DNA of 64,000 bases from Atrina japonica (Eukaryota; Mollusca; Bivalvia; Pterioida; Pinnidae). This document shows, in pieces, positions 37,211 to 63,543 of the stretch (within the stretch, counting starts at the first letter, position 1; every line of letters begins with the position of its first letter). The DNA lies in contig BROG01000032.1 of the NCBI GenBank assembly GCA_030159075.1, positions 802,001 through 866,000 on the forward strand, in the 5' to 3' direction. Made by a program: the position numbers and the translations under genes. The notes below the pieces were generated by a model that saw nothing but the letters and a program-made list of their open reading frames with translations, had not been told where the DNA came from and did no database searches.

Positions 37211-38397
37211 TATAAAACCACTTATTCATATTGCTTTTATTGCATAATTAAAACTGCCAGTGAAGAGAAAATTTTTACGTTACTACAAGTCTCAACAGTC
37301 ATTCCGTACCATCCTCTCGGCATCTCGGGCACTTATAAACAATTCTTCTTTACACAACCACTGGCTTGGTCCTTGTCATATTTAGTATGTAGTATTTCTG
37401 AAAAAGATGTGAACTCCCTGAACTCTTGTTCAGGTGTTCTTTAGGTAGGTCCAAAACTTTGATGACAGAGAAGACTGTTTTTACATTTTAGTAGTGACAT
37501 ACATTGTACATGTATAATGATTTATTAATCAAATAAATTTGTCATTTTTATATGTGAAAAATACATGTAACACTCCATGCAAACTCAATGTAAATATGTG
37601 TTATTTTCACTTAGCCAATCACAATACTTTTCAAATTAGGGGATACTTGTTTAATATTTGCAGAGTTTTTTATCTATACCATTTCTATTTCATCGTGTGA
37701 AGCAGAATAGTACATATTCCTGCGTGAAATAAAAATGCTATTCATAAAAATTGGTAAATATCGTCTATTTCAATCTCTTGTTTATGTGACACTTGCCACT
37801 GTTTTTATATTTTATTTTTGTGCACATATTGCAATTAGACAGACATTACCCTTATTCATTTTCAGGTTTTTTCTCTTCAGTGCATACATATATTTAGAAT
37901 CATATTATATCATTTGGATTGTAACTCTTTCATATTTTAAATATACGTGGCTAGAAAAAAGATCAGTTAATGAAAAACAGTAGTAATTGATTGTATGATA
38001 GATTTGCCGATAATTTCTCATACTAGCACTTTGACCATTTTATAAAAACAAACTTTCACGTAATTTTTAAAAGTATTTTTCTATTTTGACGTGATTACAT
38101 TCACATCTTGACAAAACATCATAAATGTATATTTTTGTTTTGAACATTTATATTGACTGTTTTGAACGTTCAAAAACATCGAAATTTGAGTTTTTCAAAA
38201 TTGCAGATCTTATGATACTTTCTCTTAATTATCTAATAAAATTAATGAAGTCTTAGTTTTTGTGACTTATGTGTACATTGTATATATTTCGGGGAAAATA
38301 TGCCTGATACTAGGCTCTCAATTAGATACAAGGGAGAGTATCCATTGTTGACCATTTGGTGAACAGATGAGAACATGAATGGTGGTTAGCGGTACTA

Positions 38398-38487
38398 TTA
38401 ACCCTTTCAATCCTATAGACCATAATGGACTGGTTTAAAGAACAATAAAGAGCATACCACTCCAATACTCAGGGGTGAAAGGGTTAA
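38398..38487. mobile_element. 90-bp piggyBac-like MITE with TTAA target sites
   Basis: The sequence TTAACCCTTTCAATCCT at the left is matched inverted by AGGGGTGAAAGGGTTAA at the right. The TTAA at both ends (38398-38401 and 38484-38487) and the CCCTTTCA termini are typical of piggyBac-type non-autonomous elements. The interior has no coding capacity. Confidence 0.8.
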
Positions 38488-38517
38488 CTAGCAAAACATA
38501 TGTTGTCTTTATATACT

Positions 38518-38958
38518 TTAAACGGGTATTAGCTGCGTTTATTTTCAATTTTTTTTCTTTTTTTTTACTACTTGGACTGATATAAAATAAAAAGACTATT
38601 TGTATATGCATACCACACTGGACCGGACCTTATTTTCACAAAATATATAGGAATACAAGATTTGTTGTGCCTGTGTATAGCTCTTATTTGTCATTGTACA
38701 TCAAGTGCAAGTAGTTAAAGTAGTATAAATAAAAATTATTAACAATTTATATTAAATAAATTTTAATTAAATAAAAACTATAAATTTATATTTATTAAAT
38801 ATAATACTATATAACTATTAAAAATAATTAAATTAAATTAAAATAAAAATAAATATAAAATAAAAAAATTATTTTAAAACTAATATATTATAAATTTAAA
38901 TTAATATATAAAAACAATAGTAAATCAAAATATTGTTTTGGTAAACACAGATAATGCT
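38518..38958. mobile_element. TTAA-flanked MITE, copy with a nearly pure A/T insertion
   Basis: It begins TTAAACGGGTATTAGCTGCG and ends GGTAAACACAGATAATGCTG, matching the family at 47628-47953, including the CATTGTACATCAAGTGCAAG block. Inside, about 38722-38930 is some 200 bases of almost only A and T in an irregular pattern that other copies lack. The tract may be an expansion or a poorly resolved consensus. Confidence 0.7.
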
Positions 38959-39610
38959 GTAGCTACAAACAAGAAAGAGAAACCTATCATTCATTCGAAT
39001 ACTAACCAGTGTATAAACATTTGGAACGTACTGAAAATAATGTAAGGGTTTATGCTTACCCCATTAGCATTTTAGAAATGCTTAACTGGCTTCATTTTAC
39101 AGTATTGAATTGTTATTCATGTTAATAATTTGCGATAGGCGCGTTCTATATATATTTATTACTTCCATCTTGTAATAGTTTTGAATCGGCTTAATGGATG
39201 TCATTTATGCCTTTGTACACTGGTTTATAAGAGCTGTATTTCAAATCGAGGATTTCATGCGTGAAAACAGTAAAACACACAAAACTCACAAATTTTCGGC
39301 TCCTTGGCCTTTATCAAGTGAAAGACGACAATGTGTATATTAGTTATATAGTATTAAGTCAATACACAGCTTCATGGCAAATGTTTCTAGTTAACTATAC
39401 TTCCCTTTGGAGGACATTGAATTTTATACGAAATTTCAGCTATAGTGTACATGCCACTTATGTTTGAAAGTCAATGGGCAAGTGTACATCTGGCAAGGTA
39501 GACTCGAACATTCTATCCTTACACAACGTTGATGGAGATCCCTATTACAAATTGAATAACAATAATGTCTTTCAAATTTTGGAATTATGTTGTAATTTTT
39601 TATAAATGAG

Positions 39611-42600
39611 TCACTCGTGACTTGCAAGAACACCTATGAAAATGCTAGAAGTTATTGTCGATGTTAAGATATAAAAGATTAAGATCACTCTATCAGACAC
39701 ACGTGCTAGTTCGCTCCACTCCTTTCGGATCATTTCGTCATCTATCGTTTTGCCTACGTTTTCCCTGGGCAGTTGAGGATCTATGCTTTTAGAATCCATT
39801 TTATCTGCTGCCAAAGTTATTTCCCTTTCTGGCGATTTGGGTTGTATCTGCAAATATAAATTTGATTTATCTCGGTTAAATGAAAAACATCCCGTAACTC
39901 ATGTAGGCCTATGATTGTACTATAGATCTCTATTTACAATTTTTGTCATTAATCTACACTTGTGCATTAATTCCAATGGTTTGTTAGTATTTTTCTGTAA
40001 CCATGGACATTTTTGTTAAACTCGAATATTGTGTACTGAGGGTATAAAATGATGAGAGGTTGTCCTTGATTGATTTCCATTTAGAAGAAATGTTTGCACA
40101 TTGTCCAAACGCAATGGGCTTTCCGGATATATAATTCCAGTTCCCAACATGTAAATTAAGTTTAAAACACTGTTTTACAGCCGATGACATCTTGTCATGA
40201 GATTTTAGATTATCGTGGTATAACCGATACTTACTCGGGGCATCAGTTGTTCTCATCGTATTCATGTATTGCGGAGATTATTCGATTTGCAATTGATCTT
40301 GAAACATGAAAAGTAAATTCAATGAAATATCAACAGCCTATTTGACTGTTCGACTTCAATTAAGTGACAAAAATAATTGAGATAAGATTTGATATATCTA
40401 AAAATATTGAAGTATTACATGTATGGAAATATGATTTACTGAATTTTCCTTCATCGAAACATCCTTTCGATGATAACTTGACGAGTTTTGATCCAAAGTT
40501 TTTAAACAATGCCTCCGAATAATGGCTGGGACTCGCTTCGTTGAACCATCCCGGAAGTGCATCCATAACACCAGAACCGTTAACAAGCAGGAAATGGTAA
40601 CAAGCGCCATAGATACCGCAAAATAGATACCTAGAAGAAAGCAGATGATAATTTCTATACGCTAGATAAAATGAATGAGTACACAGAATGAAACTGAATC
40701 ATAGCAATAGAATCCTCAGCAGAATCGCCAAGATATTTTCATAAACAACATTCTTTTGTTAAAGGTTTGCAAAAGAGGAATCCAAAAAATGTTCAAAACT
40801 CGTTTCTGGCAATAAGGCATCATTAGTTGTGCTCGAATTTTTGTTTGATTTTGATTTTGTTTAACGCCACACTCAACAATTTTTCAGTTATATTGTTGCG
40901 GCCAGTTTTTAATGGTGGAGGAGATAACCCGAACACAATGTAACCGGGATGAGACTACCAGCCTTCCGCAAGTAAGCTCGAAATTTAAATAGATGTATAG
41001 TTCCGAAAGAAAAAAAAAGTTGTGTGAGGCGAGGTCAAATACTGAACCTCGTTGTATTGTCACATCCGTCTTAGAAGAGTAACAACTGTAAAATATGACT
41101 TTGTTAGTTTTTTAGACAAAATATATTAAAGTAACATTGTATGAGTGTATGTCCAAATCAGGAGAAAGGTATTAACTTCTTTTGAAATATCGCTGATGGA
41201 AAAGATATATCTAATTTTTCAGTGAGGTAAATCCATTTCTAAAATTTATATCTAAACATAAGCTATATCGGATATGATATTTCTAAACAACTTCAGTATA
41301 TCTTTAAATCTGATCGGCTAAGAAGGTGACTATTTAAATATTCTAAGACTGCTGTTTTATGTAATATCGAACATTGGTAGTCTTAATATATATCTTACCA
41401 ACTATAGGAAAGTTGTCGGCTGCAGCTGGTAGTTTATCAGACATGATTAGTAGAAACACTGCCAGTGACAATAAAACTGTTATTTGAAGTGACATCTTCT
41501 CTCCGGATTCCGCTGGAAGTACGAATCCTATTGCAGCCAGTGCAAGTACAAGCATACATGGGAAAATCAACGTGACAAAGTAGAATATAGGTTTACGTTT
41601 AATTATAAGATGGAACGTTACGTCGGGATACGGTTCCGGACAACAACCGTAATACAAAACATTTCGTACACAATCCATGCTTACTACCTCCCATTCATTG
41701 TTGCTTAGGAAAGATGATAAATCTCCTGAAAAAGAAAATTGTATAAACTATTTAAGTCCTTGGATTTTAAATACTGTTTACTTGAAAATTTTTCGCCCCT
41801 GATTATTTTCACTCATTTGCGACTGCAAACATATTCACCCCGTTTTCAATTCGCCCCAAATCACCATAGTCTCATGTATGGAATGAGTAATTTACTTTGA
41901 AGCTTTCGCTTATCTCATCAATGGACGAAATGGCAAACATTAAACGGAAGCGAAAATTTTCGAGTATACAGTAATAGTATCACTTCTGTAGCAATCAAAA
42001 TATATATGAAGATAATAGTTTTGTTTCTTTCATCGCAATATTACTTTTGCCTTTATGGTTTAATGCATTCGAATATAACATAATAACGTATACTATGTGT
42101 ACTGATTATAAAGCTTTTAGACTAAAATGGAAATAATGTGTTTCAGAACACAGAATCAGAAAAAAGTAGCTATGGCTCTTGAGATATTTTGATGATTTCT
42201 AATCGATAATCAATTGATATCGACATTTCCATACTGACATAAACGCGATATATGCATAAAAGTAAAATTAAGGATACCACAGAAGTAAGCACATGGGATA
42301 GCACATGGGTTCCATATTTGGAAATTTATACAATTAAGACATTGACTGGAATTTGATAACTACACTATACGGTAATTAGGGTGATTTCTGATGTTTTGAA
42401 CTTTTAATTACTTAAAGTAGTTTAAGTAGTTTGGCAAATATTTGGTCGATACAGCGGACCTTGTATGTTTCAATTTTTGTTTTACGCCCCACTCGATAAT
42501 TTTTTAAGGTAGCGGCCATGCGGTCCCGACATTGCTTGTAATTATCATTTTTTACTGCATGAAATGTTGAGTACCTTGTTTTATCAAGTTATCCTTATTG

Positions 42601-45600
42601 GTTATTCCTATGTTTGCATTTGATTGCAGTTTCGAGGGGTGTATGATTTGACGACAGGGGATATAACTCATCCACAACTCATTGAATGAAAAAATAGTGC
42701 ATCAATCGTTATAGAGAATGAACACTGTACCGTTCTTTGCAATCAATTATCTATACCGTTTCCATGTTTATCGTCATTTTGATTCAAGAGGAAAAGGTTA
42801 TTCAGTTTTGATATGTTCGCTATTACTATTTAAAGAAGATTAAATACCACATTGAACAAACAATAGTTTTTTTTTTAAAGTGTTAAATTATGAGTTCTGA
42901 CCAATGAAAGGTTCAGTACGCTGAAGAACTCTCATTGGCATAACTCCATAGTACACGCCAAACTTTGTGACCTTTCACATATAGCTTAGGTCATTTCCAT
43001 ACAAAAGAAAAAAATCTTGGTGGATTCCTAGCAACAATAAAAATAAATTAAAAAAAATAATATCTAATTAGTTATAACATGAAATATCAAATCATGAAAT
43101 AAAATGTGAACTTCAAAATAAAATACCTTTATTGGTTTTCTTTACAATATCAAGAATTTGTCCATGTTGGGTCCACGATCCGAAAGACAAACTGCAGTTC
43201 TGTGTATCATAAGGAAAGTAACTTACATCAATGCTACATGAAAAGGTTACTGTGGTGGGGAAATTTTTTACAACACTTCCGTCACTGAAAACGGAAACAA
43301 GATACTTCTTTTCTCCAGGCATGCTCACACCCTCATTGGCACTGTAAGGGAAGATAATGGCATTTGTACTTTTTATTCATTGAAAATTATACTTGTACAG
43401 TGGCATGTTTTAAATATCAAAATTACCGCTTTCGGTGGACTAGTGCTACAGCGTTCGACTCGCAAGCTGATGGCACTGGGTCATACCAAAGACTAATAAT
43501 AATAAAAAACAGTAGTGGCTGTTCCTTCGCCAAATGCTCGGCATACAAAGTGCAAGTCATAGGTCTTTGAAATGAGACTTAAAACCGAGGTCCCGTGTCA
43601 CGTAGACACGCGTGACACCTAGAAGAACCCTCACGGCATTGGCGTCAGTCCATAGCACAGTTAAAAATTTGTGGCACATCACCATATAAGTGAAAATTCT
43701 TGACGGGATGTAAAACAACAAATCTAATTTACACTCATTTTGTTTGTAAACATTTGCCATTTTGTAATGGTAGACCTTTACGCTTAATATGAAAATCATT
43801 TAATCATACAGTGAACATGTATCGTTGAAAGTGGTAATAACTAATTAAAGAACAAACTGTATGCCTCTGTGGCATCAAAATAGCGAATTCATGTATTCAC
43901 GAATATGTCTGAAAGGCAGGTGCGCGAAACAGCGTCCCCACAAAATATAAGTTTTTTACAGTTTTTATACAACAATTGATAGCATCGTCTTTTGTTTTGA
44001 ATTCATACTCGTGTGTTCTGGGCAACGAGTTTAGAATTCTTTTAGGCTTAATAGTTAAGGTTATTCCTTTAATATAATCTTAGATGTATAAATTTAGATA
44101 TTTATGATATTTAGAAAAAATATATCTGTTTATTTGATTATTTAAGATTCGGAAGATTTACAAAAATATTATAAACAAGCATTATTTGATCGTGTATAGA
44201 ATTCATTTAACATCTATATCGACAAACATATGGATTAATTATTTATTCGTTTTATACCTATTATTAATTCTGAATATACACGCTAAATTTGATTTTAAAG
44301 TAATAATAGTTAGTTTTGTATTGATGAATATTTCCGTAATAATAATAATAATACAATGCAATTATGGATTTCTAAATTTACACTAAATAACCACATCTTT
44401 GCCTATATAAATTACATGTATAAGTAAACTCAATGCATTGTTTCAGTACACGGACATTACAATGGATATGAGTAAATACCATTAGTGTAACTATATCAAT
44501 GTAGTGTTGATAAAATCCTATATTTCTCTACAGCGATTTGATTTTCGATTGAAAAGCTTTCTCTATGAATGTGACTGATAATCTTGATCTTTAATCGTAT
44601 CTGAGATGTTCCATCAAACAATGTGAATCCGATGCATTATTTATTGTTTGTATTTGATATAATGAACTCTATCCAATACAATCAATTAAAATAACCGATA
44701 TTGATATTTAGAGCTGACTTTCGATGATTTATTCATGTTGATTAATATGACAATTTATCAATGCTAGATTTAATGGTAGGACTAATACAATCTAGCACCA
44801 CTTTGAAGGTGGATGGCGAAATCTCGATCCGAATAAACAAACTTTTGTTTGTCCTTGACTAGGACTGAGATTTCGCCATCACTACCTCAAATTGGTGTTT
44901 GACTTTTTTCTCTTTCGTTGAAATAAATAGTATAAAAGAGCGATTGCAGTCATCTTTTTACAAACAGACGACAAAGTGTGCTGAATACGTAGTTCGGGTA
45001 CCCGGTTCCAGGCATCTAAATTGGGGGTAAATCGGTCTCAAATGAGATATATGATTATGTTTTTGAATAAAAAGCAATCTTACCTTTGGTACAGAGTTAT
45101 GTCAGGAGTCCATAACTCAGTTGATGTAAAGGCGATATTTGTAATGCCGCCATAATCTGTTGAGTTCCATATTATATAACAGTCCATCCAGTTCTGTAGG
45201 AATTGGAAATTATGAAGTATTAGGTTTACAACATACGCATGTAGTATATAATCCATTGCTTGATTTTTGTATTAATATCCGGGTACTTGTCATGTCGTTT
45301 TTCTGATTACTACGTAGTACTTATCATGTTATATATTTCTGTAATAATAAGGTGACTCTTGTCATGTTTTGATTATTGTATTAACTAGGCGTACTTGTCA
45401 TTAACGTTAGGGTACTTGTCTAGTTATGATTTTTAGCTCGCCGGACGAAAGTCATACCCCGGCGTCGTCGTTCTTGTTGTCGTTGATGTCAGTAGACAAA
45501 ACCTTAACCTAGCCTATATCTTCCAAATGCTAGGGCAGGGCTTTGATATTTGACTTATAGATCTCTTATGATCAGAGCTTTCATTTGGTATCATGTTGAG

Positions 45601-45603
45601 ACC

Positions 45604-45655
<52 letters not shown>

Positions 45656-45693
45656 CAAACAGAGAGAGAGACAGACAGACAGACAGAGAGAGA

Positions 45694-45774
<81 letters not shown>

Positions 45775-46511
45775 AAGGAGAGAAGTGACAGAACTAAAAC
45801 GAATTCGAGAAGAAAGCATTTCACGCTAATAATTGGCTTAAAGTCCAAATATTAATATCATTGTTTCATAATAAACAATCTAAAATACTTTTTGTCTGCC
45901 GTGAAAGTCACATAGTTTCATTGAATATAAATTATAGTACAAATCATATGATATAATTGTTATCATAAACCTACCAGCCTCATCCACAATTTTACTTTTA
46001 CCATTTGTTCCACTTCATTCTGTAGGTGAGGAAAATAAAATTGAGCTTAATTTCAAGAGAAAACGAAATTTATTTTGTAACGAATGGTACATAATCCCAA
46101 ATTATTATTTTCATTATTATAAATAATTGAGTATAGACTTTGTTTATAGGATAGAAAACTATAAAACGCTTTCCAACACAAAGACATGAATATGCATAGA
46201 TATTCTTGTTTTGATATATTACACAAAATACATAATCGTTTCAACAAATTCAATGATCTAGGAATGATCTAAGGATATTTATTGAGTATGAAGAAAACCG
46301 GCATACTCACAATATCGATAATTTCCCTCAGTGCAGCTCCGACAGATACGGTAAGATTTTTTGTGGTTAAACATCTCGGAATAATTTCATTATTATAATT
46401 ATTCTTAACATGTGCATACAGATCCTGAAAATTATCTCCTTGAACACTTTGAAACATGTTGGAATGAAATGCTAACAAAATTAATAGAAAACCGTGAGTA
46501 AAAATGTCCAT
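39611..46511 (-). CDS. nicotinic acetylcholine receptor alpha-type subunit, seven exons
   Basis: This is a complete Cys-loop ligand-gated channel subunit, an integral plasma-membrane protein. Exons in coding order are 46311-46511, 45975-46019, 45084-45193, 43127-43341, 41399-41725, 40440-40630 and 39611-39847. All are GT-AG; phases close to 441 aa. The 45- and 110-base exons 2 and 3 are classic nAChR sizes. It has a signal peptide (MDIFTHGFLLILLAF..VQG), the Cys-loop C154-C168 with the canonical 13-residue gap, and the vicinal pair C218-C219 (YYGCCPEPYP) that defines alpha subunits. M1 lies at about 237-260, M2 (GEKMSLQITVLLSLAVFLLI) at 265-288 with Glu266 typical of cation channels, M3 at about 302-325 and M4 at about 416-436. 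The ATG at 46509-46511 is chosen because the frame upstream has only a GTG. The loop E region lacks the usual WIPPA. Ligand and partner subunits cannot be told. Confidence 0.95.
40850..41065 (-). mobile_element. SINE-like repeat, minus orientation
   Basis: On the minus strand this ends with AACTGAAAAATTGTTGAGTG followed by TGGCGTTAAAC. That closely matches the tail of the SINE at 53930-54170 (CATATAACTGAAATATTGTT, GAGTGTGACATAAAAT). A shorter tail piece of the same kind is at 42475-42530. It lies in the intron between the last M2- and first M3-encoding exons of the nAChR gene. Confidence 0.55.
44811..44882. repeat. hairpin with 14-bp perfect arms in an nAChR intron
   Basis: GATGGCGAAATCTC at the left is matched exactly by GAGATTTCGCCATC at the right. 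A second, inner palindrome (AACAAACTTTTGTTTG) lies between them. The structure would fold into a cruciform or RNA stem. A TATA-like TAGTATAAAAGAG follows at about 44928. Confidence 0.8.
45430..45530. repeat. fragment resembling molluscan TTTAGCTCGCC.. repeats
   Basis: TTTTAGCTCGCCGGACGAAA with a GTCGTCGTTCTTGTTGTCGT run looks like the end of a common molluscan interspersed repeat. Only one short piece is present and the identification is from memory. Confidence 0.35.
45608..45771. repeat. compound (GA)n (GACA)n (GT)n microsatellite
   Basis: Runs of GA, GACA and then about 74 bases of GT lie in the nAChR intron between exons 2 and 3. Open frames across it in all frames are low-complexity artefacts. 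Confidence 0.97.
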
Positions 46512-47627
46512 TTTCACAATCCTTCAAATTTCAATAATTTTGAACTAGTTACCAACACCGATCAGTATTTAAGTTGACTACTATTAAACACTTTCTATAC
46601 AATGTCAACTGCCTGTGAAATGTCTATACTATAAATAATCATATTAAAATGTAATTAAAAGTCTATCACTTTTAAATTGTTAAACAAGTAATCCGTGTAT
46701 TATAATTGTACAATTAAAGCCAATGATAAAATGTTGGGTTCCACTCTCCGATTTGTTCCCTTGCGCTATTCATTTAAACAACGTATATTCTACTCCCATT
46801 GAAATTGAAAACGCCTCTGCTGTGTCGTTTTATTTAATCTATTTAATGATTCCGTCTGCTTGAGATGTATGATATATCGCGTTAATGTAAAATCAACTAC
46901 GTAAAAGAAACACCAATATCGATGAGTCCACACGCTAGAAAACGGAACGAACATGTCATGAGGTAAATTATCTAAAGTAAACAAGTATATCTAATTTTAC
47001 TAGGGATTCTAAGGAAATTAACTGAGTCGAAATGACAAATGCTCTGTACTCTTCTCCGAAAATGACAAAAGATGTTCAGTAAGCATTTATCCAATAAGCT
47101 TTGTCAGCCAATATTGCTTTAAAGGAAATGAATAGAGTGAGGAAGAGGAAAAGTGCAACTTGTTAACAAAATATTTGTTTATCAAATGGCCATAGTGTGT
47201 ATAACGTCATACAATGTCTACATTAAGTTAATTAATGTGTTATGTAATGTTATACATGTTTAGTTGGTATTATTCGAATCCCATACAATACTCTGAAAGA
47301 AATTCCAACAAACTGAAAAATTAGACTAGCATCTATAGTGTTTAAATATTTATAATCAGATATTTCTAAAACATTAGTAACTTTATAATGCAATCTGCAG
47401 AGACATTGTCAAAATACTTGTTGGCAGTCGAAAACAATATATTTAGGCTTTTTGGTATTGTTGAACAGGAAAACAGTTGACGATATAAAAATGAGCTTCA
47501 AGATATATATATATTATTTGCTTATATTTTAGTTATTTAAACGGGTACAATTCTATTTACTTTCTATCCTCCGAAATTAATTTTCTACTACCCAATATCA
47601 ACTCGTACTAAGATTTTCTCATCATAC
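46512..47627. other. upstream region of the nAChR gene, nothing recognisable
   Basis: The sequence should include the minus-strand nAChR promoter, but no convincing TATA box or motif cluster was found. No other gene is seen. Confidence 0.45.
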
Positions 47628-47953
47628 TTAAAGGGGCATTAGATGTAGTTGTTTTTAAAAAAAAATCATTTTTTTTTACTACTTAGATTGTTATTCAATA
47701 ACAAAAAAGACGTACACAAGTTTACAAATTTCTTTAATTCCTATATATTTTGTGAAAATTACTTGAGAAACACAAGTTTGGTACTTTTTTCAGTTTGTAT
47801 TTGAATAACACCGTAGACCTGACCGTATTTTCACAAAATATATATGATAATATAAGATTTTTATGCCTATTATTTTAAATCAAGTACTAGTTGTAATTGT
47901 AGAAAAAAAAATTGAAATATTTTTTTCGGTAAACACAGCTATCGCCCCTTTAA
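47628..47953. mobile_element. complete TTAA-flanked MITE (AGGGGCATTAG family)
   Basis: The element begins TTAAAGGGGCATTAG and ends CGCCCCTTTAA, so TTAA lies at both ends with inverted AGGGGC termini. The subterminal part of the right end, inverted, reads AGCTGTGTTTACC, as in the other copies. The 326-base body contains TTTTTTTTTACTACTTAG and TTTTCACAAAATATAT blocks but no open frame. The TTAA target points to piggyBac-type mobilisation. Other copies are at 32690, 38518 and 60006, with a fragment at 61570. Confidence 0.85.
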
Positions 47954-48149
47954 TATGTTGAGACAATGAATTATCTAACATTTATTTAGACTTTTATTAT
48001 GTAATCCGTGTATTAACAGTTTTGTATTATTGTTTACGACAGATTCTTTAACCTTATAGTGTGACTCTAAAGTACACAATATATGTGACTATGTTCTGTT
48101 GTAATACACAAAAACATCAAAAGACAGAAAAAAAATTATTTTAATTTCT

Positions 48150-49047
48150 TCACATCAGACAACTGTCCAAACATTCTTCTTCTGTCAAGAAATTGTTTCC
48201 GTTTCCATAACAACCACCAAAAATAAACATTGAGCAATTAGCATTTTCTGCGTCATAGAAGAATCTTGGGAACAATCCCTTGCATGGTCCAGATTCACTT
48301 GGTAACGCACAATCTGAAAGGATTTCGAAATGGACGTTATTTTAACATCTACATTAATCGTCATAATAAGTCATATTCCAGCTAATAAGCTACTTAACCG
48401 TAGGAAACATCTGCCTATAACTGGTAAGACGTTGTCGGTCACGTGATAACGCTCTACTGGGCATGTTCGTTTCATTGTTCAGGACAATTCAGAATAGTGG
48501 AACACCAATCAAATGCTCTGGAACACTGTCCTGGGCAAGCAATTTAACCATAAACAAACGTGAATTATTTAAATCTTATCGACATCTTTGAAATGACTAC
48601 TTCCTCCCCAGGTACATTCGATTGCAACTGTGCCGGAATAGTACTCTCGTGGTGAATCAAATACACCCTCTATATCACTCGTACACCAAGGCAAATTTAA
48701 GAATTCCTATGGAATCCCCACAAATAACTTCATTAATACATCGAAGTTTTTGAAATCTTTTACATTTTCGTCGGTTAGGAGTCGTTTTCTAATGAAAATG
48801 TCAAAAATTATAATATGTCCAGAAAATCCCCGGAATGTGACTTTAAATAGAAAATCAGAAAAATTTGTTTTACAAAGAAAATTTTATCGATGCTGGGATG
48901 TCTTTGATTTCTTCTTCTTTTCTGTATTTCGAATGCTCTAAGCATGTATTTTATAACTGTTGAACGGTCTTATCCTGTCCATAAAATTCATAAAAGTGTG
49001 GGGAACAATTAAAAAATTATAGTCCTTTTTTCAAAATGTTGTTCTAC

Positions 49048-49135
<88 letters not shown>

Positions 49136-49315
49136 TCTGTCTCTTCTCTGTCTCTCTCTGTCTGTCTCTCTCTCTCAACCATTAGAGCATTAAATACCAT
49201 TTTGTTGATGTTCTGTGTTTCCGTTTGCCGTATGTAGGGGTTGAATCACATTCGAAGTCACCATGGCAATGGCCAATATTGCCAATATAATCAAGACACA
49301 AAGGAATGACCTCAT
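48150..49315 (-). CDS. secreted single-domain Kunitz protease inhibitor
   Basis: Two coding exons (49198-49315 and 48150-48313) with a GT-AG intron and matching phase give 93 aa. The start MRSFLCVLIILAILAIAMVT is a clear signal peptide. The second exon is one BPTI/Kunitz domain: Cys41, 50, 66, 74, 87 and 91 have the exact family spacing of 8, 15, 7, 12 and 3 residues, with FFYD, FGGCYGNGNNF and the final ECLDSC. The residue after the second Cys (P1) is Lys51, which favours inhibition of trypsin-like proteases. Kunitz proteins also act in shell matrix, defence or venom-like roles; nothing here decides between them. The first coding exon starts at an acceptor (49329-49330), so a 5' untranslated exon exists, probably about 49433-49561. 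A candidate AATAAA on the minus strand is near 47981-47986, inside about 170 bases of 3' sequence. Confidence 0.9.
49051..49180. repeat. (CT)n microsatellite inside the Kunitz gene intron
   Basis: About 70 bases of pure CT, then interrupted CTGTCT repeats, begin about 17 bases into the intron on the minus strand. There the sequence reads GA/GAGACA. Charged open frames (REREREREQ-like) across it are artefacts. Confidence 0.95.
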
Positions 49316-49432
49316 ATCGTTTGGTCGTCTGTGAAAAAATGTGCAGGGTACAGATTTTATCTATGTAATATAATTTTTCATTAAACATAATTTATTTTTA
49401 AATGAAGATGTTTATATATAAAGTTACCCTCG

Positions 49433-49561
49433 AACACAAATCGCCTGTACTGTTCTTGTCGATATTTGACCCTGTTTTGATTTTCGTGCCGGGACAAACT
49501 GAGCGCATTTGAAATATTGAAAGAACACTTAATACTAAAGCACAAATAAAGTCACAACGCC
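49433..49561 (-). other. probable upstream (untranslated) exon of the Kunitz gene
   Basis: On the minus strand a good acceptor (TTATCCACAG) is followed by GCGTTGTGAC and, about 128 bases on, a donor after GTTCGAGG (GTAACT). Spliced to the next exon it would place a short upstream ORF starting MRSVCPGTK out of frame with, and overlapping, the main start. The exon is inferred only from splice signals. Confidence 0.4.
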
Positions 49562-49629
49562 TGTGGATAACAATACCTGTACTGTCACTTTCACTGGAGG
49601 ACAATGTTGACTCGTATTAGAATCATGTA

Positions 49630-53010
<3,381 letters not shown>

Positions 53011-53265
53011 ATATATATATATTTATTCCATTGTTTTACAACTTAAACACATGCATTATCAAAACAACGATAATCGAGCGAGAACTTTTAATACACCATC
53101 CTGTACATGTTTCAATACAAATACAATTATATTTACATTTAAAAATCTTTCATTTATTATGTATATACATATACACATTGACACACAGAAACACGCATGA
53201 AATGCATGCATGTATACATACAAACGCACACACACACACACACACACTACAGACGTACATACTTT

Positions 53266-63543
<10,278 letters not shown>

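Noticed and set aside
39984..40265. 93-codon minus-strand frame as an extra nAChR loop exon
   Set aside because: The flanking exons (40440-40630 and 39611-39847) already join in phase 0, the candidate splice sites give stops, and there is no family resemblance.
45550..45855. Several ~80-100 codon frames of RE, TH, CV or SL repeats
   Set aside because: They are translations of GA/GT microsatellites in all frames.
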